From assembly GCF_030433895.1 (NCBI RefSeq), contig NZ_JARUXE010000001.1:1-64000 (forward strand): a DNA stretch of 64,000 nucleotides, in the 5' to 3' direction. Shown one piece after another: positions 18,227-26,685 of this stretch; the stretch's first letter is position 1; each line of letters begins with the position of its first letter. A program made the position numbers and the translations under genes. The stretch comes from Arthrobacter sp. PsM3 (GTDB lineage: Bacteria > Actinomycetota > Actinomycetes > Actinomycetales > Micrococcaceae). Under the pieces are notes generated by a model. It had not been told where the DNA came from. It ran no database searches and was given only the letters and a program-made list of their open reading frames with translations.

Positions 18227-19980
18227 GCCTGTGCTCCTTGCTGGGCCGGTTCGGGGTGAGCGAGCCGGCTGTCGGTGTGTGCAGAAATCCTTGCTGCGAT
18301 GAGGGCGAATGAAATCGCTCCCGGGTCGGGGTGTCCGAGGCTCTTTTCGGCGAGCGGCCGGGCGCGTCCCTTCAGGGGCCGGAGCTTCGCAGTGGCGTCG
18401 GCAGCGGCCCGGGCGGCGGCGGCTGCTGCGGCGAGCGCTTCGGCGACGGACGCGCCGCCGTCGAACGCCGTGAGGAAGGTGTCCCGGAAGGGCAGCAGGG
18501 CGTCCACCATGGTTTTGTCCCCCGGATCGGCCTTGCCAAGTTCGGTGATCGCACCGACGAAGGCGGTGATCACGGCCGCTGCGTCCTCGCCGCTGTAGCT
18601 CTCACGGTTTCCCAGCGAAAGTCCCGCAGCGATGACCGCGGATCCCCAGAGGGCGCCGGAGGTGCCGCCGGCGCGTTCGCTCCAGGCCTCCCCGGCGGAG
18701 GTCAGGACGCGCGCGGCGGAGGCGCCGGCGTCGTTCGCGGCCGCCTGCTCGGCGGCTGCGACGGCAGCGTCCACGCCGCGTCGCATCCCGATGCCGTGGT
18801 CGCCGTCGCCGGCGATTGCGTCCAGCCGGCCCAGCTCGTCCTCGTGCTCGACGACGACGTCCCGCACCTGACGGAGCATGGCGGCGGCCTGCCGTCCGAG
18901 GTCTGCCGCGGCCGTGGTGGGGCGTTCGACGTCGGACGTCACTTCCGCGTCCGCCGCGGCCAGCTGACGCGCGGCACGCGGTGCCATGCTGCCCTTGCGG
19001 AACGCGGGGGTGTCCGCCGGGGCCGCCCAGTACTGCTCAAGTTCGTCGTCCAGCCAGAGCAGGGTCAGGGAGAGCCCGGACATGTCCAGGCTGGTGACGA
19101 GCTCGCCGCATTCCGGTTCCACCACTGTCAGTCCGGCGGCGAGGAGGAGCTTTTCGATCTTGCCGAAGAGCAGAAACAACTCGTCATACTTGACCGTGCC
19201 CAGGCCGTTGACGATCGCCACGACGCGGCTGCCGGCGTCGTGGGGTTTGTCGGCGAGGAGTTTGGTGACCAGCAGTTCGGCGAGTTCGGAGGCGGTGGGC
19301 ATCGGGTGTTCGGAGATGCCCGGTTCGCCGTGGATTCCGAGACCCAGGGACATTTGTCCTGCAGGGACGGAAAACAGCGGGGCGTCGGCTCCCGGCAGGG
19401 TGCACCCGTCGAAGGCCACGCCGAGGGAGCGGGTGCGGTAGTTCGTCCGGACGGCGAGCCTCTCGACGCCGTCGAGGTCCAGTCCTGCCTCGGCGGCGGC
19501 GCCGGCGATTTTGAAGACCGTCAGGTCACCGGCGATCCCGCGGCGCTTCTCGATCTGGTCGAGCGGGGCGCTGGCGATGTCATCCGTGACGAGGACCGTG
19601 CGGGTTTCGATGCCTTCGGCGTTGAGGCGGAGCTGGGCCTGGCCGAAGTGCAGGACGTCGCCGGCGTAGTTGCCGTAGCTCAGCAGCACCCCTCCCCCGG
19701 CGTTGGCGGCCTTGGCCACCCGGTAGACCTGGCCGGCGGCGGGCGAGGCGAACATGTTGCCGCAGGCGGAGGCGCCGGCCAGTCCGGGTCCCACAAGTCC
19801 GGCGAAGGCCGGGTAGTGGCCGGACCCGCCGCCGACCACCAGGGCCACCTGCCCGGCCGGGACCTCGGTGGAGCGGACGACGCCGCCGTCCACGCGGGCA
19901 ACGTACCCGCGGTTGGCTGCCACAAAGCCGTCCAACGCTTCATCCGCAAAGTCAGCGGGGTTGTCGAAGATCTGGGTCAT
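18223..19980 (-). CDS. Dihydroxyacetone-kinase family protein, probable L-erythrulose kinase
   Basis: 585 residues, a fused ATP-dependent enzyme. The DhaK half has [14 protein letters not shown] and GMGIHGEPG-like GLGIHGEPG, whose His forms the covalent hemiaminal with the ketose. The DhaL half holds the ATP/Mg site [11 protein letters not shown] and [11 protein letters not shown]. Related enzymes (LerK, DerK) phosphorylate L- or D-erythrulose, and the isomerases next door point to L-erythrulose giving the 1-phosphate. GAGGAACC precedes the ATG. Simple dihydroxyacetone phosphorylation remains possible. Confidence 0.85.
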   Translation of the reverse strand: MTQIFDNPADFADEALDGFVAANRGYVARVDGGVVRSTEVPAGQVALVVGGGSGHYPAFAGLVGPGLAGASACGNMFASPAAGQVYRVAKAANAGGGVLLSYGNYAGDVLHFGQAQLRLNAEGIETRTVLVTDDIASAPLDQIEKRRGIAGDLTVFKIAGAAAEAGLDLDGVERLAVRTNYRTRSLGVAFDGCTLPGADAPLFSVPAGQMSLGLGIHGEPGISEHPMPTASELAELLVTKLLADKPHDAGSRVVAIVNGLGTVKYDELFLLFGKIEKLLLAAGLTVVEPECGELVTSLDMSGLSLTLLWLDDELEQYWAAPADTPAFRKGSMAPRAARQLAAADAEVTSDVERPTTAAADLGRQAAAMLRQVRDVVVEHEDELGRLDAIAGDGDHGIGMRRGVDAAVAAAEQAAANDAGASAARVLTSAGEAWSERAGGTSGALWGSAVIAAGLSLGNRESYSGEDAAAVITAFVGAITELGKADPGDKTMVDALLPFRDTFLTAFDGGASVAEALAAAAAAARAAADATAKLRPLKGRARPLAEKSLGHPDPGAISFALIAARISAHTDSRLAHPEPAQQGAQA

Positions 19981-20088
19981 GGTTCCTCATTGAATCCGTG
20001 TTGGAAAGTATTGCCGGGGGCTGGGGTGTGGTGCGGCCGCCCCCAAATGGCTTGACGGCCGCACCTGGCGCTTGTGTCAGACGCCGGG

Positions 20089-21093
20089 TCAGACGCTGGC
20101 GAGGGCCGCGGCGGCCGGCTTCTGCCGGCCCTGTGCGACCTGGCTCTGGCCGAGGGCATAGCCTTCGGTCTTGGGCAGGATCCGGCGGCGGAGGTAGTCC
20201 TGGTTGCTGGCCGTGACGCTGAGACCGTCGCCGCCGTAGTGCTCGGTGCACAGGATGCCCTGGAAACCGACCGACAGGGCGATCCGGAAGGCCTCGCGGT
20301 AGTTGATCAGGCCGCTTTCCATCGGTGCGGGCATGGCGACATAGCTGTCACGGGCCGCATCCTCATCGCGGATGTAGTTCTTCATGTGCCAGTAGTTGGA
20401 GTACGGGAGGGTCTTGGCCACCATCTCGCGCCAGTCCTCGATCGGGCGGTGCACCCGGATCAGGTTGCCGAGATCGGGGTTGAGGCCCACGTTGTCCAGT
20501 CCGATGTCCTGGACCATCTGGACGGACGAGTCCGCGGTGCCGAGGTAGGTGTCCTCGTACATTTCGAGCGAGAGCAGGACGCCGACCTCGGCCGCGTGCC
20601 GGCCCAGTTCGCGAAGCCGGGTGACTGCTTTGCCCCAGGTCTCTTTGTCCCCCACCGGGTCCTTATGTCCTTCGACGGTCCAGAACCAGAGCTGTTTCTG
20701 CTGCTCGGCGGTGATGGCCTGGTGCAGCCCGAAGGAGACCACCTCGCAGCCGAGTTCGGCGGCGGCGTCGATCGTGCGGTGGCTGTAGGCCAGGTTCGCT
20801 TCCCAGTTGCCCTCTTCAATCACGCTGCGGCGGATGGCAGAGATGACGGGGATGCCGATGCCGACATTCTCAGCGGTCTGCTTGAACTCGGCAAGGCGGG
20901 CGGCACTCAGGTCACCGGGGCGGACCCAGCTGTCGGTGAGGTCCGCATCGGCGAAGCCTGCGTCCTTGACCTCGGTGAGGACCTCGGCCCAGGCCGCGGC
21001 GGGTGCATCGTTGATCTGAGTTCCGGCGGCGTCGACGCCGGGGAACTGCAGCAGCGCTGCGGTGATCGGCCAGTTTTCGGCTGTGTACGCCAT
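20089..21093 (-). CDS. TIM-barrel metal-dependent sugar isomerase/epimerase-like enzyme
   Basis: 334 residues from the ATG at 21093, with AAGGAG 9 bases upstream; the in-frame GTG at 21102 overlaps that ribosome site. The AP-endonuclease-2 barrel is visible with a likely metal quartet: Glu in LSLEMYEDTYLG, Asp in LNPDLGNLIRVH, His in YWHMKNY, Glu in LCTEHYGGDG. Members include isomerases, epimerases and the 3-oxo-isoapionate decarboxylases that release L-erythrulose. That last activity would link the carrier and dehydrogenases to the downstream kinase, but assignment to it is inference. It is the first structural gene of the operon, downstream of two GntR boxes. Confidence 0.78.
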   Translation of the reverse strand: MAYTAENWPITAALLQFPGVDAAGTQINDAPAAAWAEVLTEVKDAGFADADLTDSWVRPGDLSAARLAEFKQTAENVGIGIPVISAIRRSVIEEGNWEANLAYSHRTIDAAAELGCEVVSFGLHQAITAEQQKQLWFWTVEGHKDPVGDKETWGKAVTRLRELGRHAAEVGVLLSLEMYEDTYLGTADSSVQMVQDIGLDNVGLNPDLGNLIRVHRPIEDWREMVAKTLPYSNYWHMKNYIRDEDAARDSYVAMPAPMESGLINYREAFRIALSVGFQGILCTEHYGGDGLSVTASNQDYLRRRILPKTEGYALGQSQVAQGRQKPAAAALASV

Positions 21094-21121
21094 GGGGTTC
21101 ACTCCTTCGTGGAATCCTGTT

Positions 21122-21131
21122 TCCTATAGGA
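21122..21131. promoter_or_regulatory. TCCTATAGGA operator box 1 (operon promoter)
   Basis: A perfect 10-bp palindrome 28 bases upstream of the first structural gene's start. The same sequence precedes the GntR gene itself, which points to it as the regulator. Confidence 0.7.
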
Positions 21132-21190
21132 TTTACTATCCGAAGAGTGTTGTCAAGATCACACCCGGGGTTTTCGGCAATAATCGAAGA

Positions 21191-21200
21191 TCCTATAGGG
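21191..21200. promoter_or_regulatory. TCCTATAGGG operator box 2 (operon promoter)
   Basis: One base from the perfect box; centred 69 bp from box 1, in the gap between the GntR gene and the operon. Two boxes in one promoter would suit cooperative binding or looping by a dimeric GntR protein. Confidence 0.6.
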
Positions 21201-21370
21201 GAAAACCCGGCCGCGGTAGGGCTCCCGTGAAATTCTCGAAGGGGCCCTTCTCCGGGACGGCGGCGGACCTCGGGTCAAGCTGGGCGAAGTCGGGCTGCGC
21301 AGGCCAGGACGGGGTAGGGCCGCTCGGGCGGCCGTCAGCCGGTGAAACTGGATTCGGGCTCGGGCCCGGG

Positions 21371-22081
21371 TCAGCCTGCCGGCGCGTCGGCGATGGCGCG
21401 GCCACGCACCTTGTTCACGTGGTCAGCCATCGCAGCTGCCGCCTTCTCCGGGTCGCCCGTGGCGAATGCGTCCAGGACGGACTGGTGCTCGGCGATGGCA
21501 TTCTCGGCGTCGGTGATACCCACCCCGCCGAAAAGGCGGAACCGCTGGACCTGTCCCCCAAGGGCGGCGTAGGCGGCGACCATGAACTGGTTGCCGGTCT
21601 GTTCCGCAATCAGCCGGTGGAACCTCTCATCCGCTTCCAGATAGTCGCGGTATTCGGCAAACGACGGACCCCGCGGCGCAGTCTTGAGGTCGGCGACAGC
21701 CCGCTCCAGCTCGGCGAGGTGCTCTGACGTCAACCGGGCGCACGCGAGGCGGGCGTTTACGGGTTCAATCGCCAGGCGTGCCTCCATGAGTTCGGCAAAG
21801 TCTTCCCGGGTGAAGACCGGCGCGACCCGGTAGCCCTTAAGTGCCACGCGGCGCACCATGCCGGTGTGCTCCAGGCGTGCGAGCGCTTCCCGGACCGGCG
21901 TCGGCGACACATCAAGTTCCCTGGCGGTGCCGTCGATGCTCACCACGGCCCCGGGTTCGAGCCGGCCGTCCATGAGCGACGCCAGAAGTTCTTCGTACAC
22001 GTGATCAGCGAGGACCTGGCGGCTGATGGTGCGGCCTTTGGTGCGGACCTCAGCACGGTTGCCTGGCGGAGCTGGTTGCAT
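21371..22081 (-). CDS. GntR-family regulator, FCD (FadR-like) type, of the tetrulose operon
   Basis: 236 residues from the ATG at 22081. The winged helix-turn-helix is at about 20-85 (LADHVYEELLASLMDG, ELDVSPTPVREALARLEHTGMV). The C-terminal FCD ligand domain has the metal-binding pattern EARLAIEPVNARLA, the His in ADERFHRLIAEQTGN, and a later EHQSVLDAF and ADHVNKVRG. FCD domains commonly sense carboxylates with a bound metal, consistent with the ACS carrier. The box at 22089 overlaps the ribosome site, predicting autorepression, and two boxes sit before the operon 270 bases downstream. Confidence 0.9.
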   Translation of the reverse strand: MQPAPPGNRAEVRTKGRTISRQVLADHVYEELLASLMDGRLEPGAVVSIDGTARELDVSPTPVREALARLEHTGMVRRVALKGYRVAPVFTREDFAELMEARLAIEPVNARLACARLTSEHLAELERAVADLKTAPRGPSFAEYRDYLEADERFHRLIAEQTGNQFMVAAYAALGGQVQRFRLFGGVGITDAENAIAEHQSVLDAFATGDPEKAAAAMADHVNKVRGRAIADAPAG

Positions 22082-22088
22082 GATCAAA

Positions 22089-22098
22089 TCCTATAGGA
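22089..22098. promoter_or_regulatory. TCCTATAGGA operator box 3 (GntR gene)
   Basis: A perfect palindrome identical to box 1. Its AGGA half is also the probable ribosome-binding site of the GntR gene (start 22081), so bound regulator would block its own expression. Confidence 0.7.
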
Positions 22099-22132
22099 CT
22101 GGCCGAAGCGGGAGTCTTCCGGAGACGTGCTC

Positions 22133-22310
22133 GCGACATGCTCATCCCTGACGTCCCCACCCGCGGGACATGCCCATTCCGGGCCCACATACCCGCGGGA
22201 CATGCCCATTCCTGGCTCACATACCCGGGGGACATGCTCATTTTTAAAAGCGAACAGTGGACAGAATGGCATTCTGTCCACTGTTCATGGCCGCGGCGGG
22301 ACATGTCCAG
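22133..22310. repeat. Intergenic repeat element, copy B (four 32-bp units plus a palindrome)
   Basis: Units start at 22133, 22165, 22197 and 22229, exactly 32 bp apart, each beginning G.GACATGCYCAT. The palindrome core follows 30 bases after the last unit start (22259) and GGGACATGTCCAG is 18 bases further on (22298-22310). The layout equals copy A at 13291. It lies between the GntR gene and the end of the ene-reductase gene. The open frames on both strands encode only repetitive peptides and are probably not genes. Confidence 0.88.
22253..22285. repeat. 33-bp perfect palindrome inside repeat copy B
   Basis: Arms of 16 bases (left AACAGTGGACAGAATG) around a single central G. As RNA it would form a long hairpin with essentially no free loop; as DNA it is a strong two-fold site. 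Copy A keeps only the inner 21 bp with one mismatch. Confidence 0.9.
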
Positions 22311-22373
22311 CCGCGATGGTGGTGCGGGAGGTTCCGGGCGCCGGAGGTGGCGGCGGAGTTGCCTCTCGGGAAC

Positions 22374-23447
22374 CTAGTTCTGGTAGGCCGGGTAGTCCGT
22401 GTAGCCCTCGGCGCCGTCGGTGTAGAACGTGGACGGATCCGGCTGGTTGACCGGAAGTCCCTCACTCCAGCGGCGGACCAGGTCCGGGTTGGCGATGGCC
22501 GGGCGTCCCACGACTACGGCGTCAGCGTGGCCGTCAGCGACCAGCGCCTTGGCTTCCTCACGCGTGGTGATGACGCCGAAGCCCGAGTTCAGCAGGAAGG
22601 TTCCGCCGAAGCGGGTGCGCAGATCCTGCACCAGTTCGCTGGTGGCGGGTTCCTTGTGCAGGACGCTCAGGTAGGCCAGCTTCAGGGGCGCCAGGGCATC
22701 CACCAGGATGGCGTAGGTTTCCCGGACGTCGGCTGCGTCGAGCTCCAGGGCTCCCTGGACATTGTGCTCCGGGGAGATCCGGATGCCGACGCGGTCGGCA
22801 CCAACGGCATCCACTACGGCCCGGGTCACTTCAATGACGAAGCGGGCACGGTTCTCCGGCGAGCCGCCGTAGATGTCGTCGCGCTGGTTGGCGGACGGGG
22901 CGAGGAATTCGTGCAGCAGGTAACCATTGGCCGAGTGCAGCTCGACGCCGTCGAACCCGGCACCGATCGCATTGCGGGACGCCGTGACGAACTCCTGGAC
23001 GATGCCCGGCAGTTCGTCCGTGGTCAGCGCACGCGGGACGGGGAACGCCTGCTTGCCCTCGTAGGTGCGGGTTTCGCCGTCGATCGCGATGGCGCTGGGA
23101 GCGACCACTTCGTAACCGCCAGTGGTGTCTTCGTGGGTGACGCGGCCGGCGTGCATGACCTGGGCGAAGATCCGGCCGCCCTCAGCGTGCACGGCGGAGG
23201 TGACCTTGGCCCAGCCCGCAAGCTGTTCCTCGGTTACCAAGCCGGGCTGGCCCGGGAACCCCCGGCCGGCCCGGCTGGGATACGTGCCCTCACTGACGAT
23301 CAGTCCGAGCGAAGCACGCTGGCGGTAGTGCTCGACAACCAGCGGGCCGGGAATGCCTTCCTTACCGGAGCGGACGCGGGTCAGCGGCGCCATCACCAGT
23401 CGGTTGGGCAGTTCCAGCTCGCCGAGAGTCATCGGGGAAAACAGCAT
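22374..23447 (-). CDS. Old yellow enzyme family alkene reductase
   Basis: 357 residues, an FMN-dependent TIM barrel. The start LFSPMTLGELELPNRLVMAPLTRVR carries the FMN-site Thr. FDGVELHSANGYLLHEFLAPSANQRDDIYGG contains the conserved His-x2-Asn substrate pair and the NQR-D-YGG family signature. FLLNSGFG and DAVVVGRPAIANPDL close the barrel. These enzymes reduce activated C=C bonds or nitro-esters with NADPH. AAGGAAC precedes the ATG. The physiological substrate is unknown and the gene appears monocistronic. Confidence 0.93.
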   Translation of the reverse strand: MLFSPMTLGELELPNRLVMAPLTRVRSGKEGIPGPLVVEHYRQRASLGLIVSEGTYPSRAGRGFPGQPGLVTEEQLAGWAKVTSAVHAEGGRIFAQVMHAGRVTHEDTTGGYEVVAPSAIAIDGETRTYEGKQAFPVPRALTTDELPGIVQEFVTASRNAIGAGFDGVELHSANGYLLHEFLAPSANQRDDIYGGSPENRARFVIEVTRAVVDAVGADRVGIRISPEHNVQGALELDAADVRETYAILVDALAPLKLAYLSVLHKEPATSELVQDLRTRFGGTFLLNSGFGVITTREEAKALVADGHADAVVVGRPAIANPDLVRRWSEGLPVNQPDPSTFYTDGAEGYTDYPAYQN

Positions 23448-23529
23448 GCGCAGTTCCTTTCACCAGGGATTGGGTTCACTGGCTGCAACTGCGTAGCGCC
23501 TGCAACTATTCCGGGTGGGACCCGGATCA

Positions 23530-24585
23530 CTACGGGTGGACGATGATCTTGACCGCGGTGTCGTTGTGGTGGATCAGGGTGTCGAAGCCCTTGTCCACAA
23601 GATCATCCAGGGCGATTCGTCCCGTGATGAAGGGTTTCAGGTCAACCTTTCCCTCCTGGACGAGCTTGATCGCTGCCTCATGATCGCCGCAGTAGGCGAT
23701 GGTGCCGCGGAGGTCGATTTCCTTCAGGACGACCTTCTGCATGTCCACGGTGGCCGGACGTCCCCAGATCGAGACGTTCACCACGACGCCGGCCGGCTTC
23801 ACGACGTCGAGCATGGTGTCCAGCACGGCATTCACGCCGGCACATTCAAAGGCTGCGTCCGCCCCCAGGCCCCCCGTCAGTTCCAGGACCCGTGCCTTGA
23901 CGTCATCGGAGCTCGGGTCCAGCACATGGTCAGCGACCCCGGAGGACACCGCTTTGTCCTTCCGGGCCGCCGACAGCTCGGTGACGATCGTTGTGACGCC
24001 CAGGCCCTTGAGGACCGCTGCGGTCAGCAGGCCAATCGGGCCCGCACCGCCGACGACGGCGACGTCCCCGGCCTTGACGTCGCCCCGGCCGACGGCGTGA
24101 TAGGCCACCGCGAGGGGTTCGATGAGGGCGGCTTCGTCCAGCGGGATGTCGCCGACGGGGTGGACCCACCGGGTGTCGACGACGACCTTCTCACTCAGGC
24201 CCCCGCCGCCGCCCGCCAAGCCGATGAAGCCGAGTTTGGTGCACAGGTTGTAGTGGCCGCTGAGGCACGGGCCGCATTCGTTGCAGACGATATATGGTTC
24301 CACCACCACGCTGTCTCCGACGGCGAGCCCGGTCACACCCTCGCCCAGTTCCTCGATGGTGCCGGAAAATTCGTGCCCCAGGGTGACCGGGGCTTCCTCG
24401 TGGGAAATCGGGTGGGGGTGGCCGGGCGGCGGGGTGAAGATGGGCCCTTCCAGGAATTCGTGGAGGTCAGTCCCGCAGATCCCGCACCAGGCGACGGCGA
24501 TCTTCACTGCTCCGGGGCGCAGCTCCGGCTCCGGAATGTCTTCGATCCGGAGGACCTCACGGGCGTGGAATCGTGCTGCTTTCAT
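23530..24585 (-). CDS. Zinc-dependent alcohol dehydrogenase, 2,3-butanediol dehydrogenase type
   Basis: 351 residues from the ATG at 24585 (AAGGA 9 bases upstream); the frame continues upstream but without a start site. Catalytic zinc ligands are in WCGICGTDLHEF and GHEFSG. Structural zinc ligands are in CNECGPCLSGHYNLC. The NAD fold is GDVAVVGGAGPIGLLTAAVLKGLG. The acidic FLEGPIFTPPPGHPHP insert is typical of (R,R)-butanediol dehydrogenases. It lies downstream of the monooxygenase gene on the same strand, with a large hairpin between. A role in secondary alcohol/ketone metabolism fits both. Confidence 0.88.
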   Translation of the reverse strand: MKAARFHAREVLRIEDIPEPELRPGAVKIAVAWCGICGTDLHEFLEGPIFTPPPGHPHPISHEEAPVTLGHEFSGTIEELGEGVTGLAVGDSVVVEPYIVCNECGPCLSGHYNLCTKLGFIGLAGGGGGLSEKVVVDTRWVHPVGDIPLDEAALIEPLAVAYHAVGRGDVKAGDVAVVGGAGPIGLLTAAVLKGLGVTTIVTELSAARKDKAVSSGVADHVLDPSSDDVKARVLELTGGLGADAAFECAGVNAVLDTMLDVVKPAGVVVNVSIWGRPATVDMQKVVLKEIDLRGTIAYCGDHEAAIKLVQEGKVDLKPFITGRIALDDLVDKGFDTLIHHNDTAVKIIVHP

Positions 24586-24608
24586 GGTGTTTGTCCTTCG
24601 CATTATGG

Positions 24609-24642
24609 GCCGTGGATGCGCCCGGTCGGGCGCATCCACGGC
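24609..24642. terminator. Long GC-rich hairpin between monooxygenase and dehydrogenase genes
   Basis: A 16-bp perfect stem (left arm GCCGTGGATGCGCCCG) with a 2-base loop. It lies downstream of the monooxygenase stop and just before the dehydrogenase start. No T-run follows on the minus strand, so it may attenuate rather than fully terminate, or protect the upstream mRNA end. Confidence 0.65.
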
Positions 24643-24719
24643 ATGTCGTTGGATTATCACAACGGTGGCCGTCACCCCAGTGTGGTTCCCGGGGCTGTGA
24701 TTGTCACGGCCCGTCCGTG

Positions 24720-26510
24720 TCAGCGCGTGTGGTGCGTGGGCTGGCGCTCGAAGACCGGCGTCGGCAGCCCTTCCATCCTGGCCTTGAGCTGCAGCGCCAG
24801 ATAGTTGGAATAGTGGCGGCTTTGGTGCAGATTGCCGCCGTGGATCCACAGGTTGTCCACGTTGGTGGGTTTCCACATGTTGCGCAGTTCCCCTTCCCAC
24901 GGCCCCGGGTCCTTGGGAGTATCGGAACCGAAGCCCCAGCACTTCCCGACGGCGTCCGCCACCTCGGGTGAGACCAGATCGGCCAGCCAGCCGTTCATGG
25001 ACCCGTAGCCGGTGGCGTAGATGATGGCGTCCGCCTCCAGCTCCGCCCCGTTGGCCATCACGACGGCGTTCCCGGTGATCTTGCCGACCTCGCCGTTGGC
25101 GAGCTTGACCCGACCGTCGATAATCAGCTGCGAGGCGCCGACGTCGATGTAATAGCCGGAGCCGCGCCGCAGGTACTTGAGGAACAGGCCGGAGCCGTCA
25201 ACGCCGAAGTCCAGGTCAAAGCCCGCGGCCTCCAGCTGGGAATAGAACTCGGCATCCCGCTCAGCCATCTCCGCATAGACCGGGATCTGGGCTTCGGGCA
25301 GGATCCGGTACGGCAGCGAGGCGAACAGCAGATCGGCCTTCTCCGTGGTGACGCCGTTGGCGAGCGCCTTCTCGGAGTAGAGACCGCCGAGGGCCAGGTC
25401 CATGAGGGATTCGCTGCGGGCGATGTGTGTGGAGGAGCGCTGGACCATGGTGACGTCCGCGCCGTGCTCCCAGAGATCGGCGCAGATGTCGTGGGCCGAG
25501 TTGTTGGAGCCGATGACCACGGCCTTCTTCCCGGTCCAGTCCCCGCCGCCCGGGTGCTTGGACGAGTGGTACTGCTCCCCCAGGAAGGACTCGGCGCCGT
25601 CGAACGCGGGGACGCTGGGATACCCCGAGACGCCCAGGGCGAAGACGAGCTGCTTGGGGCGCAAGGTGACCGGTTCGCCGTCGCGCACCACCTCAACGAC
25701 CCACTCCTGGGAGGACTCGTCGAAGCGTGCGTTGGTGCATTCGGTCTTGGACCAGTAGTTCAGTTCCATGATCCGCGTGTAGTTTTCCAGCCAGTCGCCG
25801 ATCTTGTCCTTCGCCGCGAATACCGGCCAGTCATCCGGGAACTTGATGTACGGCAGGTGGTCGTACCAGACCGGATCGTGGAGGTGGAGGGACTTGTAGC
25901 GGTTCCGCCAGGAGTCACCCGGACGGTCGTTCTTTTCGATGATGATGGTGGGCACGCCGAGCCGGCGCAGCCGCGCCCCCAACCCGATTCCGCCCTGGCC
26001 GCCGCCGATAATGACGGTGTAGGGCTGGTCCTCGTAGCCGAGCCGGGCTTCCTGCTCTTCCTTCAGCTCCAGCCATGACTTGCGGCCCTTGGTGATCTCG
26101 TGGGCGACGCCTTTCTCCCGGTTCACGCCCTTCTTTTCCTCGAAGCCCTTGAGCTCCTGCATGGTGGTCAGAAGGGTCCAGCATTTGCCGTTTCGAAGGC
26201 GCAGGTGGGCGTAACCCCGGGCCTGGGCTGTTTCGAAATTCAGCCAGGCCTCGGCGTTGGCGGCGTCCCCGGTGGCGTCCTCGGCCAGGGTCCAGTTGCT
26301 GGGCTTCACGTCGTCCAGGGTCGCATCCAGCATGCGCCGGATGTCCTCTTTGCCTTCCAGGGTCTTGAGGTTCCAGGTGAAGGAGACGAAGTCGCGCCAG
26401 TACGAATCGTCGTCGAATAGTTCAAGCACGTTGTCGGTGTTGTGGCTGCGCAGCGCCTCATCGAACTGCGCCAGCCACGCCTCGACCACGCCGTTTGGAG
26501 TCTCAGGCAT
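24720..26510 (-). CDS. Flavin-containing monooxygenase with N-terminal SnoaL-like domain
   Basis: 596 residues from the ATG at 26510, which has AGAGGAA 4 bases upstream. Residues about 5-130 resemble an NTF2/SnoaL-like domain (AWLAQFDEALRSHNTDNVLELFDDDSYWRDF). The FAD Rossmann motif follows (VIIGGGQGGIGLGARLRRLG), then FLGEQYHSSKHPGG, close to the FMO fingerprint FxGxxxHxxxY. The NADPH motif is VIGSNNSAHDI, with Asn in place of the usual glycine. IIYATGYGSMNGW matches the ATG-containing FMO motif. It probably hydroxylates or Baeyer-Villiger-oxidises a small ketone. The divergent GAF regulator likely controls it. Confidence 0.88.
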   Translation of the reverse strand: MPETPNGVVEAWLAQFDEALRSHNTDNVLELFDDDSYWRDFVSFTWNLKTLEGKEDIRRMLDATLDDVKPSNWTLAEDATGDAANAEAWLNFETAQARGYAHLRLRNGKCWTLLTTMQELKGFEEKKGVNREKGVAHEITKGRKSWLELKEEQEARLGYEDQPYTVIIGGGQGGIGLGARLRRLGVPTIIIEKNDRPGDSWRNRYKSLHLHDPVWYDHLPYIKFPDDWPVFAAKDKIGDWLENYTRIMELNYWSKTECTNARFDESSQEWVVEVVRDGEPVTLRPKQLVFALGVSGYPSVPAFDGAESFLGEQYHSSKHPGGGDWTGKKAVVIGSNNSAHDICADLWEHGADVTMVQRSSTHIARSESLMDLALGGLYSEKALANGVTTEKADLLFASLPYRILPEAQIPVYAEMAERDAEFYSQLEAAGFDLDFGVDGSGLFLKYLRRGSGYYIDVGASQLIIDGRVKLANGEVGKITGNAVVMANGAELEADAIIYATGYGSMNGWLADLVSPEVADAVGKCWGFGSDTPKDPGPWEGELRNMWKPTNVDNLWIHGGNLHQSRHYSNYLALQLKARMEGLPTPVFERQPTHHTR

Positions 26511-26685
26511 GTTTCCTCTTTCCTTTGCCAGCTGTGGGCCGGTCCCGTTGCATGGCAACCGGGCCATGCAGTGACCTGCCTCACAAGTAAAAGTCTCAGG
26601 GGGTTACAATCGGGTTACACAGAGCTCTCCGGCTCTTGGCCCGCGCTTACCGCCGGGCGGGGGCCGGCGTAGCTGGCCGGGTGCG

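Noticed and set aside
22050..22304. Minus-strand ORFs of 65 and 84 codons over the repeat (and similar ones at 13252-13560)
   Set aside because: They exist because the repeat period keeps frames open; the peptides are repetitive and lack ribosome sites.
13291..22310. CRISPR array
   Set aside because: The 32-bp units run directly into each other with diverged second halves, no unique spacers of constant size, only three or four units, and no cas genes nearby.
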